From Planctomycetota bacterium (lineage in GTDB: Bacteria > Planctomycetota > UBA1135 > GCA-002686595), in NCBI GenBank assembly GCA_029259595.1, contig JAJDEW010000058.1, forward strand, positions 19,601-83,600: 64,000 nucleotides of DNA. Direction: 5' to 3'. A program made the position numbers and the translations under genes. The notes under the pieces were generated by a model. It was given only the letters and a program-made list of their open reading frames with translations. It was not told where the DNA came from and made no database searches. Of this stretch, positions 9,664 to 19,757 are shown in pieces. Numbering within the stretch: position 1 is the first letter of the stretch; every line of letters starts with the position of its first letter.

Positions 9664-10920
9664 GTGCCCACGACCCCAACGCCTGAACCCCGAGCGAACG
9701 CCCGACCGCCGGATGCGGCCTCGGACCAGGTAGCGGCCCGCGGCCAGGAGCCCCTCCTGGCCTGGGTCCTCGCCGCCACCTTCCTCCTGATCCCGGTGAC
9801 GCTGCCCGTCGCCGTGCTGCGGCCGCTCGTCCAGGACCGCTTCGGGGCCGGCGACTTCGCGACCGCCTTGTTCATGTCGGCCAACATGATCGGCGCGCTC
9901 CTCTTCGCTCCGATCGGGGGTGCCCTGGCCGACCGCTACGGGCGGCCTCGCCTCCTGATCACGACGGGGCTCGTTGTCGATGCGCTGGCGTTCCTGGCGA
10001 TGACGGCGGACGTCCCGCTCGGCGTCTTCCTGGGCCTGCGCTTCGTGCAGGGCTGCGCGCACATCACCACGCTGTCGGTCCTCCTGGGCCTGGCCGCTTC
10101 GGGCACGAGCCGGCGCGGACGGACGCTAGGGCTCATGGGCGCCGGCATGATGCTAGGGGTCGCGATCGGCGCACCGCTCGGAGGTTGGCTCGGTGCCGAG
10201 GACCCGCTCTTGCCGCTGCGGGTCGCTCCGTTGATCCTGCTCGCTTCGCTCGTGGCGACACGCACTCTACCGCGCGGCGAGTTCGAACCGCGTCGGCGGG
10301 CCTCCTTGGCGTTCCTGTTGAGTTCGGTGCTGTCCGATCGCAACCTGCGGCTGCCCTTCGCCTTCGCCTTCGCGGATCGCTTCACCGTCGGTTTCCTGAC
10401 GACGGCCTTTCCGCTCTACATGTCGCAAGTGCTCGGCGCCGAACCGAAGACGATCGGGCTCTTGCTCGCCTGCTTTCTCTTTCCCTTCGCGGGGCTCTCC
10501 TATCCGCTCGGGCGACTGGCGGACCGGGATCCGCTCGGCAAGTCGTCCGTACTCGTGTTCGTCCTCCTGGGAAGTTCGATCTACGGCCTGCTCTTGTCCT
10601 CGCTCACGCTCTGGTCGCGGTCGACACTCCCGGTGCTCATGCTCGCGATGGGACTCGCGTCGGCGGTCATGTTCGTACCTTCGATGCTGCTCGTCACGAA
10701 CGTGGCCAGCCCGGAGCGTCGCTCGTCCGCCCTCGGCGGCTTCAATGCTGCCGGCTCGCTCGGCTTCCTGCTCGGTCCGCTCGTCGCCGGATCCGTGCTC
10801 GAGTGGTGGCCTCGGGACGCCTTCGTTCGCAGCCACACGCTGGCCTTCGTGATCGCCGGGGCCTCGCAGCTCGCCTGTGTGGCGATCGCCAGCGCGCGCC
10901 GCTGGCGCCGCGCCGGCTGA
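9664..10920 (+). CDS. Major facilitator superfamily transporter
   Basis: This 418-residue protein has about 12 hydrophobic segments. The signature loop between TM2 and TM3 reads GGALADRYGRPRLL, the canonical MFS motif A, and a related copy (GRLADRDPLGKSS) lies after TM8 as expected from the internal duplication. The start is a GTG at 9664, placed soon after palindromic repeat R1. It is a single-component secondary transporter of the inner membrane, probably a drug/proton antiporter-like or metabolite exporter, but the substrate cannot be read from the sequence. The next gene starts 85 bases downstream on the same strand, so co-transcription is possible but less certain than among the following five genes. 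Confidence 0.85.
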   Translation: MPTTPTPEPRANARPPDAASDQVAARGQEPLLAWVLAATFLLIPVTLPVAVLRPLVQDRFGAGDFATALFMSANMIGALLFAPIGGALADRYGRPRLLITTGLVVDALAFLAMTADVPLGVFLGLRFVQGCAHITTLSVLLGLAASGTSRRGRTLGLMGAGMMLGVAIGAPLGGWLGAEDPLLPLRVAPLILLASLVATRTLPRGEFEPRRRASLAFLLSSVLSDRNLRLPFAFAFADRFTVGFLTTAFPLYMSQVLGAEPKTIGLLLACFLFPFAGLSYPLGRLADRDPLGKSSVLVFVLLGSSIYGLLLSSLTLWSRSTLPVLMLAMGLASAVMFVPSMLLVTNVASPERRSSALGGFNAAGSLGFLLGPLVAGSVLEWWPRDAFVRSHTLAFVIAGASQLACVAIASARRWRRAG

Positions 10921-11005
10921 TCCGTGCCCTCGAACGGGCCCGCAAGCGCGTGCGCAAAATGGCATGATCTCCGCTCGCCATCCGCGCTCCCCGTCCGAGC
11001 CCCCC

Positions 11006-12877
11006 ATGACTTCCGCCGTTGCGCCCCGCCTCCGCGAGCTGACCACCGTCCTGTTGGCCCCGTTCTTCGCCCTGCTCGCCGCGGCCCCGGCCTGCGCCTC
11101 GCCCACGCCGAGCGTTCGCTCCCGGCAGGAGGCGTCGGAAGCCGAGCCCGGGGGGCTGCGTGCGCTGCTCGAGCGCTATTCGACCGACGCACGCGCCCTG
11201 CGAAGCTTCTATGACATCGAGCCGTCACCGACGCGGTTCGAACGGCTCGAGCGCTTCGACGCGACCTGGCGTGAACGGCTCGCGCGGCTCGACGCCACCG
11301 ACCTCGACGTCGATGGCCGCATCGACGCGGTCCTGCTCGCGCACGAACTCGAGCACGATCACACCGAACGGATGCGTCGCGCCGCGGACATCGCGGCGGT
11401 ACGTGCCTGGCTCCCACGCTACGAGGAGATCGTCGCGCTCGAAGAAGCGCGCTGGCAGCTCGAACCGGTCGACGCCGAACAGGCCGCCGGGCTCTTGAGC
11501 GCCTTTGCCGAGGAACTCGAAGCGCAACTCGAAGCCGTCCTTGGCGACGATGAGGCGCCCGATTCGCGCCTTCTCACCCCCACCCGAGCGCTTCGCATCG
11601 AACGCATCCTGGATTCGCTCGAAGACGCCCTCGAGCGCTGGTACGACCACCATGCACCCTTCGTTCCCGCCTTCGCCTGGTGGGTGGAAGGACCCCGCGA
11701 CGACGCCGTCGAGGCCCTCGACGCCTTCGCGAAACACCTCCGCGAGGAGATCGCCGGCCAGAAGGACGAGGACGACGATCCCCTCGTCGGCGAGCCGATC
11801 GGGCGCGAGGCGCTGATCGCCGGGCTCGCGCGCGAGTTCATCCCCTATACGCCCGAAGAGTTGATCACGATCGGTGAGTCGCAGTTCGCCTGGTGCGAAA
11901 CCGAGCTCGCCCAGGCGTCCGCCGAACTCGGTCACGGCGCGGATTGGAAGGCGGCCCTCGAGCAGGTCAAGGCGCTCTCCGTTCCACCCGGCGAACAAGG
12001 CGCACTGGTCGCCGATCAGGCGCACGAGATGATCGCCTTCCTCGAGGAGCGTGAGCTGGTCACGATTCCCGACCTTTGCAAGGAGACCTGGCGCGTCGAG
12101 ATGCTGTCGCGTGAGTCCCAGCGCTTCCTGCCCTTCGCGGCCTACGGCGGACAGAAAGTGTTGGTCGCCTATCCGACGGGCGACATGGATCACGCCTCGA
12201 AGGAGATGGCGTTGCGCGGCAACAACCGCCACTTCACTCGCTGCGTCACACCGCACGAGCTGATCCCGGGCCACCACTTGCAAGGCTTCATGGCCCAACG
12301 CCATCGCACGTACCGGCGACCCTTCTCGACGCCGTTCTACGGTGAAGGTTGGGCCCTGTACTGGGAGATGGTCGAGTGGGACCTGGGCTGGCCGCGCGGT
12401 CCGGAGGATCGCATCGGGATGCTCTTCTGGCGCATGCATCGCGCCGCCCGCATCATCGTCTCGTTGCGCTTCCATCTCGGCTGGATGACCCCCGACGAGA
12501 TGATCGCCTTCCTGGTCGAGCGCGTCGGCCACGAGAAGGACGGCGCCACGAGCGAAGTGCGTCGCTACATCGCCGGCAACTACGGCCCCTTGTACCAGTG
12601 CGCTTACATGCTCGGCGGCCTGCAGCTCTACGCCCTTCGCCAGGAGCTCGTCGTGAACGGGTCGCTGAGCGAGCGAGTCTTCCACGACACGATCCTTCAA
12701 CAGAACTCGATTCCGATCGAGCTGGTCCGCGCGGCCCTGCGTGGCGATGAGCTTGCCCTCGATCACAGCGCATCCTGGCGTTTTGCGGGCAGCGTCACGC
12801 CCGCGCGGGGCCCGGGCCCGGACGCCCAGCAGGCTCCCGACGACCAAGCGGACGAGGACGTGGAGGACGGACGTTGA
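11006..12877 (+). CDS. DUF885-family zinc peptidase-like exported protein
   Basis: The frame is open from 10877, but the ATG at 11006 gives a good signal peptide (LLAPFFALLAAAPACAS) and avoids overlap with the MFS gene, giving 623 residues. The C-terminal half carries the DUF885 signature: HELIPGHH at about residues 417-424 supplies an HExxH-like zinc site, with a following Glu in YGEGWALYWE near residue 447. DUF885 proteins are probable metallopeptidases or hydrolases whose physiological substrates are mostly unknown. The stop overlaps the TTG start of the enolase-superfamily gene, so it is the first member of a five-gene catabolic-looking operon. The substrate is not predictable. A Cys in PAC could be a weak lipobox. 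Confidence 0.8.
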   Translation: MTSAVAPRLRELTTVLLAPFFALLAAAPACASPTPSVRSRQEASEAEPGGLRALLERYSTDARALRSFYDIEPSPTRFERLERFDATWRERLARLDATDLDVDGRIDAVLLAHELEHDHTERMRRAADIAAVRAWLPRYEEIVALEEARWQLEPVDAEQAAGLLSAFAEELEAQLEAVLGDDEAPDSRLLTPTRALRIERILDSLEDALERWYDHHAPFVPAFAWWVEGPRDDAVEALDAFAKHLREEIAGQKDEDDDPLVGEPIGREALIAGLAREFIPYTPEELITIGESQFAWCETELAQASAELGHGADWKAALEQVKALSVPPGEQGALVADQAHEMIAFLEERELVTIPDLCKETWRVEMLSRESQRFLPFAAYGGQKVLVAYPTGDMDHASKEMALRGNNRHFTRCVTPHELIPGHHLQGFMAQRHRTYRRPFSTPFYGEGWALYWEMVEWDLGWPRGPEDRIGMLFWRMHRAARIIVSLRFHLGWMTPDEMIAFLVERVGHEKDGATSEVRRYIAGNYGPLYQCAYMLGGLQLYALRQELVVNGSLSERVFHDTILQQNSIPIELVRAALRGDELALDHSASWRFAGSVTPARGPGPDAQQAPDDQADEDVEDGR

Positions 12878-14292
12878 GCGTGTTGCGTCTGCGCGCGACC
12901 GACGTCTCGCTGTTTCTCACCGACTGCCACACACGCCTCCCCTTCCGCTTCGGCATCGCCACACTCGAGCATGCTCCGCTCTGCCTCGCGCGTCTGCGTG
13001 CCGTTACGGAGGACGGTGAGCGCGTCGAGGGCTTTTCCTCGGACCTCCTGGTCCCGCGCTGGTTCCGCAAGGACCCGCAGCGCAGCGTCGGCCAGGACAT
13101 CGAGGAGTTGCTCGCGAGCGCACGGGGTGCCGCCGACGCTCTGACGGCTTTGCCCGAGGACACCGTCTTCGGCCTGTGGCGAGCGACCTACGCCGCGCGC
13201 AGCGCGACCGAGCCCGTTCCGTGCGACCGCTTGGTGCCAGGCTTCGGTGTGGCCCTCGTCGAGCGCGCGCTGATCGACGCCGCCTGCCGAGCCCGTGGAA
13301 TCTCGTTCTTCCAGGCCTTGAAGAGCGACGTCCTGGGCTTTCGCCCGAATGCGCTCGTTCCCGCGCTGGAAGGAGTCGACGGCACGGCCGGGCTCGTCGA
13401 CACGCCGACCTCCGTTCACGTCCGCCACACCGTCGGGCTCGCGGATCCGCTCGAAGCGAGCGATGTCTCCGATGGCGAGCGTCCGCGCGACGGGTTGCCC
13501 GTGACCTTCGAAGAGGACCTGCGTCGGTATGGCCTGACGCATTTCAAGCTGAAGGTCGTGGGCCGCGTGGCGGAGGACGCCGAGCGCCTCGGCCGGATCG
13601 CGCGGATCCTGCGATCCGAGGGCCGCCACGAGGCCGCGATCTCGCTCGACGGCAACGAACAGTTCGCCTCGCTCGAAGAGCTCGCGACGCTCCTGGAGCG
13701 CCTGGAGGCCTCGCCCGAGGGAGCCTTCCTGCTCGAGCGCCTCACACACATCGAGCAGCCGCTCGCGCGCGCGCACTCCTTCGATCCCGAGCGCTTGCGC
13801 GGGCTCGAACGGGTCATACGGACTGCGCCGTTGATCATCGACGAGGCCGACTACGGCCTCGAAGCCTTTCCACGCGCGATCGCTTGCGGCTACGACGGCG
13901 TCTCGATCAAGAACTGCAAGGGCGTCTTTCGGGCGCTCTTGAACCGCGTGCTCGCCTCGCGCGACGCGCGGCTCTTCCAGACCGGCGAGGACCTGACGAA
14001 CCTGCCGCTCGTCGCGTTGCAGCAGGATCTGGCGACGATGGCGGCGCTCGGCATGACCCACGTCGAGCGCAACGGCCATCACTACTTCTCCGGGCTGCGG
14101 CACCTGCCGCCGGTCGAAGTCTCCGCTGCGCTCGAACGACACGGCGACCTGTACGAACCCGACGACGAAGGTGCCGTGCTGTCGATCCGCGACGGACAAC
14201 TCGCGCTGGGAAGCCTCGCATGCCAAGGTTACGCCTTCGACGTGGAACCCCGGACGACGGACCGCGTCTCCGCGAGAGACTGGCGCCCATGA
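12874..14292 (+). CDS. Enolase-superfamily enzyme (mandelate racemase/muconate lactonizing type)
   Basis: This 472-residue protein begins at a TTG that overlaps the preceding TGA. The N-terminal part is a capping domain and the C-terminal part a barrel. The barrel shows the K-x-K motif (HFKLKV), then the metal ligands in order: Asp in SLDGNEQ, Glu in HIEQPL and Asp/Glu in IIDEAD. A lysine segment (SIKNCKG) follows, like the second general base of the muconate-lactonizing subgroup. Such enzymes abstract a proton alpha to a carboxylate and may dehydrate, racemise or cycloisomerise. It is longer than the usual 370-400 residues, with an N-terminal extension. The downstream OYE-like, transporter and aldolase-like genes suggest breakdown of a carboxylic acid. 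The exact substrate is unknown. Confidence 0.85.
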   Translation: MSVLRLRATDVSLFLTDCHTRLPFRFGIATLEHAPLCLARLRAVTEDGERVEGFSSDLLVPRWFRKDPQRSVGQDIEELLASARGAADALTALPEDTVFGLWRATYAARSATEPVPCDRLVPGFGVALVERALIDAACRARGISFFQALKSDVLGFRPNALVPALEGVDGTAGLVDTPTSVHVRHTVGLADPLEASDVSDGERPRDGLPVTFEEDLRRYGLTHFKLKVVGRVAEDAERLGRIARILRSEGRHEAAISLDGNEQFASLEELATLLERLEASPEGAFLLERLTHIEQPLARAHSFDPERLRGLERVIRTAPLIIDEADYGLEAFPRAIACGYDGVSIKNCKGVFRALLNRVLASRDARLFQTGEDLTNLPLVALQQDLATMAALGMTHVERNGHHYFSGLRHLPPVEVSAALERHGDLYEPDDEGAVLSIRDGQLALGSLACQGYAFDVEPRTTDRVSARDWRP

Positions 14293-15761
14293 AGGTCGAA
14301 TTCACCCCTCCCGGTCGTCACAAGAGCCTAACGAGCTTTCGGAAGGAGCTGGCGCGCGTCGCGCCGGAGCTGAGCTGCGATGCCGAACTCGAGGGCCGCG
14401 GTGGCCCACTCGGCAAGCCGCTCGAGGCCTTCGGCACGACGCTCTCGAACCGTTTTGCGATCCACCCCATGGAGGGTTGGGACGGGAACGTGGACGGGAC
14501 GCCGAGCGAGCTCACGCTCGCGCGCTGGCGCAACTTCGGCGTGAGCGGTGCCGCCCTGATCTGGGGCGGCGAGGCCTTCGCCGTTCAAGCGGACGGGCGC
14601 GCCAATCCGAACCAGCTGTGGCTGAACCCGGCCGCCGACGTCGCGGCTGGCATGGCGGCCTTGCGCAACGCCCTCGACGAGGGGCGTCGGGACTCGAGCG
14701 TCGAGGACCGTTTCGTCGCCGGTCTGCAGCTGACACACTCGGGACGCTTCGCGCGGCCGACGGCCGCCGGTCCCGCGCCACGCATCGCCCACCACCATCC
14801 CATCCTGGACGGACGCCTCGGACTCGACGCGCAGACGCCCCTCTTGACCGACGGGGAGCTCGAGGGAATCGGCGTGAACTACGTGCGGGCCGCCGAACAT
14901 GCGCAGGCGGCCGGCTTCGACTTCGTCGACGTCAAGGCTTGTCACGGCTACCTGATGCACGAGCTACTGGCGGCCCGTACGCGCCCGGGACCGTACGGTG
15001 GATCCTTCGAAGGTCGCACGCGCTTGTTCCGTCGCATCGTCGCGGGCATCCGCCGCGACTGCCCGGGGCTCGGGATCGCGACACGCGTCTCCATCGCCGA
15101 CGTCATACCGTTCACGAAGGACGCCGAGAGTGGACGGGGTACGCCCGCGTCCGACGCGGAAGGACTTCCCTACCAACACGGCTTCGGCGTCGATCCCGAG
15201 CAACCCTGCACGTTCGCACTCGAAGAGCCGTTTCTGTTCCTCGAGCTCTGTCGCGAGCTTGGCCTCCGCGAGATCAGCATCACCGCCGGGTCGCCCTACA
15301 CGTGTCCGCATCTCCAGCGCCCGGCCACGTATCCGCCGAGCGACGGCTACCTCCCACCGGCGGATCCGCTGATCGACGTCGCACGACACCTGAGCCTCGT
15401 GCGCGCCTGCAAGCGCGCCTTCCCCGAGCTCGTGTTCGTCGGCGCCGGTTACACCTACTTCCAGGACTACCTGCTGCACGTCGCCCAGCACGAGCTGCGC
15501 GCCGGCCACGTCGACCTGGTCGGTCTGGGGCGCATGGTGTTGTCCTATCCGACGCTCCCGGCCGACGCCCTGAACGGCCTCGTCCCGGCGCGCAAGCGCA
15601 TCTGCCGCACGTTCAGCGACTGCACGACCGCTCCCCGACATGGGCTCGTGAGCGGCTGCTACCCGCTCGATCCGCGCTACAAGGCGCTGCCCGAGGCGGC
15701 CGAGGTCCGACGCATCAAGGACGCGTTGGCCGGACGTTCGGCGAAGCGGGACGACGCGTGA
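14289..15761 (+). CDS. NADH:flavin oxidoreductase / Old Yellow Enzyme family protein
   Basis: The ATG at 14289 overlaps the preceding stop (ATGA), giving 490 residues. OYE-family features are NRFAIHPMEGWDG at the first barrel strand, LQLTHSGR (flavin-contacting Gln and His), FDFVDVKACHGYLMHEL, and RTRPGPYGGSFEGR with the conserved Arg-Gly-Pro-Tyr-Gly-Gly. The long dienoyl-CoA-reductase type has a C-terminal Fe-S region; here only three Cys in a CRTFSDC...SGC arrangement remain, and there is no room for the extra flavodoxin-like domains. It is predicted to bind FMN and reduce or oxidise an activated C=C bond. The position between an enolase-superfamily enzyme and a DUF993 protein suggests one shared pathway. 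The substrate is unknown. Confidence 0.85.
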   Translation: MKVEFTPPGRHKSLTSFRKELARVAPELSCDAELEGRGGPLGKPLEAFGTTLSNRFAIHPMEGWDGNVDGTPSELTLARWRNFGVSGAALIWGGEAFAVQADGRANPNQLWLNPAADVAAGMAALRNALDEGRRDSSVEDRFVAGLQLTHSGRFARPTAAGPAPRIAHHHPILDGRLGLDAQTPLLTDGELEGIGVNYVRAAEHAQAAGFDFVDVKACHGYLMHELLAARTRPGPYGGSFEGRTRLFRRIVAGIRRDCPGLGIATRVSIADVIPFTKDAESGRGTPASDAEGLPYQHGFGVDPEQPCTFALEEPFLFLELCRELGLREISITAGSPYTCPHLQRPATYPPSDGYLPPADPLIDVARHLSLVRACKRAFPELVFVGAGYTYFQDYLLHVAQHELRAGHVDLVGLGRMVLSYPTLPADALNGLVPARKRICRTFSDCTTAPRHGLVSGCYPLDPRYKALPEAAEVRRIKDALAGRSAKRDDA

Positions 15762-17173
15762 GTCCGCAACACGAGGAGGAGTACCGGGCCGGGCTCCGGA
15801 TGGCCCGACCTCCCGCGCCCGAGCTGCTCGAGGCCGAGCGCGCGCAGCTCCGCAGGCTCGCCTCGCGCGCCTGGCCCGAACGCTCGTTGGGGTACTTGAA
15901 GCTCGTCGGCCCCGGCTACATGCAGAGCGCGATGACGCTGGGCGGTGGCACCGCGGCGGCCTCGCTCTTCGCCGGCGCGGTCTTCGGCTACCGGCTCTTG
16001 TGGGTGGCGCCGCTCGCGATGCTGTTCGGGATCCTGATGCTGTCGGCCGTCTCGCATCAGACCCTGTCGACAGGCCTGCGTCCGTTCGAGGCCATGCGTC
16101 GCTTCGCTGGGGCGCCGCTGGCATGGGCCTGGGCGCTCGGCGCGCTCCTGTCGTCGATCATCTGGCACTTCCCGCAGTACTCGCTCGCTTCCGCCGTCCT
16201 GTGCGACATGGGCGACGTGCTTGGCTTTTCCGACTGGAAGCCCGAGGTCGTGAGCTTCTTCGTCCTGGCCTGGTCGATCGCCTTTTCCATGCTGTACGGC
16301 ACGTCGCCACGCATGGTCCGGTGGTACGAACGGGCGCTGAAGTACATGGTGTGGAGCATCGTCCTCTGCTTCGGCTTGGTCGTCCTGCGCACGGGCATCT
16401 CGGATTGGGGTGCGCTCTGGCGCGGCTTTCTGCAACCGAGCATCCCGGGCGAACGCAACGGTACTGCGGGCGGCGTCGTCGTCCTCTCGGGGCTGTCTGC
16501 CGCGGTCGGCGTGAACATGCTCTTCTTGTACCCCTACTCGCTGCTCGCACGTGGCTGGGGTCGCGAGCATCGTGCCCTCGCGCGCTTCGACCTCCTAACG
16601 GGCATGTTCCTTCCCTACGCCCTGGCGACCAGCCTGATGGTCATCGCCACGGCGAACACGATCTACCTCGATGGCGACTTCCAGGCTCGCAGCCTGCCGC
16701 CGATCGAGGCCGCGCGCTCGCTCGCTGACGTCGCAGGTCCCACGGTCGGGCGCGTCATTTTCAACCTCGGCGTCCTCAGCATGGCTTTGAGCTCGATCAC
16801 GCTGCAAATGCTGACGACGGGCTTCGTCGGCGTCGAGTGGTTCGGCTTCGCCGCGGGCTCGTGGAAGTACCGCTTGATGTGTCTCGTTCCGATACCGGGC
16901 GTGCTGGCGCCCTTCTTCTGGAAGGAGATGGCGGTCTGGGTCGCGGTGCCGACGAACATCGTCTGCGGCCTCTTCCTGCCGGCGGCCTACGTCGGCTTCA
17001 TCCTCCTGCAGCGCAAGCGAGCCTATCTCGGTGATGACCTACCGCGCGGTCCGAAGGGGCTGGCGTGGATCTCGGGCATGGTGGTCGCCACGGCGATCCT
17101 GACCGCATCCCTGATCTGGGGCGTGTGGACCAAGGGGCCCGACTACGTGCGGCAGCTCGTCGAGGGCTTTTGA
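15758..17173 (+). CDS. Nramp-fold transporter lacking the canonical metal-binding motifs
   Basis: The GTG start at 15758 overlaps the previous TGA, giving 471 residues with about 11 hydrophobic segments. The first segment (YLKLVGPGYMQSAMTLGGGT) aligns with Nramp TM1, but the metal-binding DPGN is replaced by GGGT-like residues. The TM6 region (SAAVGVNMLFLYPYSLL) carries GVNM where Nramp proteins have MPHN. The Asp and Asn that hold Mn or Fe are therefore absent. The protein is probably an inner-membrane symporter of LeuT/APC fold with a different substrate. Its place inside a catabolic operon (start overlapping the OYE gene, DUF993 start two bases after its stop) argues for uptake of an organic substrate. 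The family assignment is good and the altered function is inference. Confidence 0.75.
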   Translation: MSPQHEEEYRAGLRMARPPAPELLEAERAQLRRLASRAWPERSLGYLKLVGPGYMQSAMTLGGGTAAASLFAGAVFGYRLLWVAPLAMLFGILMLSAVSHQTLSTGLRPFEAMRRFAGAPLAWAWALGALLSSIIWHFPQYSLASAVLCDMGDVLGFSDWKPEVVSFFVLAWSIAFSMLYGTSPRMVRWYERALKYMVWSIVLCFGLVVLRTGISDWGALWRGFLQPSIPGERNGTAGGVVVLSGLSAAVGVNMLFLYPYSLLARGWGREHRALARFDLLTGMFLPYALATSLMVIATANTIYLDGDFQARSLPPIEAARSLADVAGPTVGRVIFNLGVLSMALSSITLQMLTTGFVGVEWFGFAAGSWKYRLMCLVPIPGVLAPFFWKEMAVWVAVPTNIVCGLFLPAAYVGFILLQRKRAYLGDDLPRGPKGLAWISGMVVATAILTASLIWGVWTKGPDYVRQLVEGF

Positions 17174-17174
17174 G

Positions 17175-18341
17175 GTGGCTGTCGCCATCGTCGAGTTGCG
17201 CGGCGAGCGCTTCGAGCTGCGCGACGACGTCCTGGCGCCTTTCCGGGCCGAGCTCGATGCGCTCGGCCGGGCGGAACGCACGCGCGTCGTCTATGCCGCG
17301 GCCCACATCGTCCTCCGTGGCAACGACGGCGAGGAGATCGACTGGCCGGCGACCGAGGCCCTGCGTACGCGGCTCGATGCGCACGGCTTCGGCATTGCGG
17401 AGGCGATGGACACGGCCCAACGCTTCGAGCTCGCGTGGCCGGACACGGAACGCCTGCTCGCTTCGACGGCTCGGGCCGGGCTGACGAACGGCTTCGTCGG
17501 CGGCGCTGGCGCGGACCACGTGCGAGAGATCACGAACCGGACGCGGTTGATCGACGCGGTGCTCGAGCAGGTCGAACGGATCCACGCCGCGCACGGCCTT
17601 CCGATCGTTCTGCCGCTACCGTGGCTGCCGCGCTCCGGCGCTGACGAAGCGGACTACGTGGAGGTCTACGGCGCGATCGCGCGGGGCTTTGAGGGGCCAC
17701 TGCTCGTGCACTGGCTCGGTCCCGCCTTCCATCCGGAGATGGAGCACTACTTCCCGGGCACCAGCTTCGAAACCATCTTGCGCGACAACCCCGAGCGTAT
17801 CCGCGGCGCCAAGCTGTCGTTGCTCGACGCCCCCCGCGAGGTCCGGATCCGCCGTGCTGCACTCGCGCGCGACCAGATCGTCTTGACCGGTGACGACTTC
17901 TCGTTCGGCTCCTTGCTGCGCGGTGGTGAAGCGACGGAAGCGGGCCCCGTCGCCGCCCCTTTGCGCTGGACCGAGATCGGCGGACGGCGCTTCGCACTGG
18001 GCGACTTCAGTCACGGCTTGCTCGGAATCTTCGACGCCATCGCGGCACCCGCTGCGCTGGCCCTGCGCTTCCTGGATCACGGCAACGCTCGCCGCGCGCA
18101 ACAACTGTTCGGTCCCTGCGAGGCGCTCTCACGTCGCGTGTTCGAGCCGCCGACGTCCTGCTACAAGGCCGGGCTCGCCTTTCTGGCCTGGCTGAACGGC
18201 TGGCAGGAGAACCCGCGCCTGATCGGCGCCCTGGAGCGCGCGCGTGACCTCGCGCACTACACGGCCTTGGCCCGCCTCGCCTCGGCGGCCGGCGTGCTCG
18301 AAGACGCACCGCTCGCGGCCGAGCGCCTCGCGACCCTGTAG
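17175..18341 (+). CDS. DUF993 protein, dihydrodipicolinate-synthase-like aldolase family
   Basis: The GTG at 17175 starts two bases after the transporter stop, giving 388 residues, close to the DUF993 norm of about 380. Family segments are visible in order: RVVYAAAHIV, IDWPATEALR, GIAEAMDTAQR, the barrel strand LLVHWLGPAFHP, IRGAKLSLLDA with a Lys at the position of the Schiff-base lysine of the DHDPS superfamily, ILTGDDF-like IVLTGDDFSFG, HGLLGIFDAIA, and YKAGLAFLAWLNGWQ. Proteins of this group are predicted to perform aldol cleavage or condensation on a 2-oxo acid. Together with the enolase-superfamily enzyme it suggests dehydration followed by aldol cleavage of a sugar acid or similar compound. 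It is the last gene of the operon; a convergent FGE gene ends 15 bases away. Confidence 0.8.
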   Translation: MAVAIVELRGERFELRDDVLAPFRAELDALGRAERTRVVYAAAHIVLRGNDGEEIDWPATEALRTRLDAHGFGIAEAMDTAQRFELAWPDTERLLASTARAGLTNGFVGGAGADHVREITNRTRLIDAVLEQVERIHAAHGLPIVLPLPWLPRSGADEADYVEVYGAIARGFEGPLLVHWLGPAFHPEMEHYFPGTSFETILRDNPERIRGAKLSLLDAPREVRIRRAALARDQIVLTGDDFSFGSLLRGGEATEAGPVAAPLRWTEIGGRRFALGDFSHGLLGIFDAIAAPAALALRFLDHGNARRAQQLFGPCEALSRRVFEPPTSCYKAGLAFLAWLNGWQENPRLIGALERARDLAHYTALARLASAAGVLEDAPLAAERLATL

Positions 18342-18356
18342 ACGCGTCCAAGCGGC

Positions 18357-19412
<1,056 letters not shown>

Positions 19413-19413
19413 C

Positions 19414-19580
19414 CTAGCAGTCTGATGAAAAAGTCATCCGGCGCGCTGTATGCGTCCGGAAAGCCCGGCCGGCACACGAGAGCCTCGCCGAATCGACCGA
19501 TTCGCCTGCGTTCTCGCGCACCCGCCGGGCCTCCCGGTCCCATGCATCGCATCCGAAGCACTTTTCCATCAGGCTGCTAG
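19414..19580 (-). repeat. Copy R2 of the palindromic repeat family, with intact terminal inverted repeats
   Basis: This is the best-preserved copy. It starts CTAGCAG-T-CTGATG-A-AAAAGT (19414-19434) and ends with the reverse complement ACTTTTCC-ATCAGGCTGCTAG (19560-19580), with two mismatches over 21 bp. The inner arms (CGGAAAGCCCGGCCGG against CCGCCGGGCCTCCCGG) continue the imperfect palindrome, and the centre is CGAATC-gac-CGATTCG. Its orientation is opposite to the copy at 63680, to which it is closely similar along its whole length. Confidence 0.85.
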
Positions 19581-19649
19581 CGCGCAGCCCCGAGCTCGCG
19601 CGACGATCCGGCCTGACCCGCCGACTTCATCGGCCTCTTTCGGGACCTT

Positions 19650-19694
19650 GGAAAAAAGGCGGGCCTGGACGCGCTCCGACACGCGTCCAGGCCC
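19650..19694 (-). terminator. Rho-independent terminator on the minus strand
   Basis: The stem GGGCCTGGACGCG pairs with CGCGTCCAGGCCC around an 8-base loop with no mismatch. Reading the minus strand, it is followed by CGCC and then six T. Reading the plus strand there is no T run, so it should stop minus-strand transcripts. Confidence 0.7.
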
Positions 19695-19757
19695 GGGGGA
19701 GGGATGGCCTCGATCGGGGCTGTGCTCTCGGGCTCCGCGCCGACGGAGCCCTGCCCT

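Noticed and set aside
7867..10062. 731-codon minus-strand frame spanning the lipoprotein start and the MFS gene
   Set aside because: The frame crosses two real genes and a repeat copy; the product is an Arg-rich mixture with no domain.
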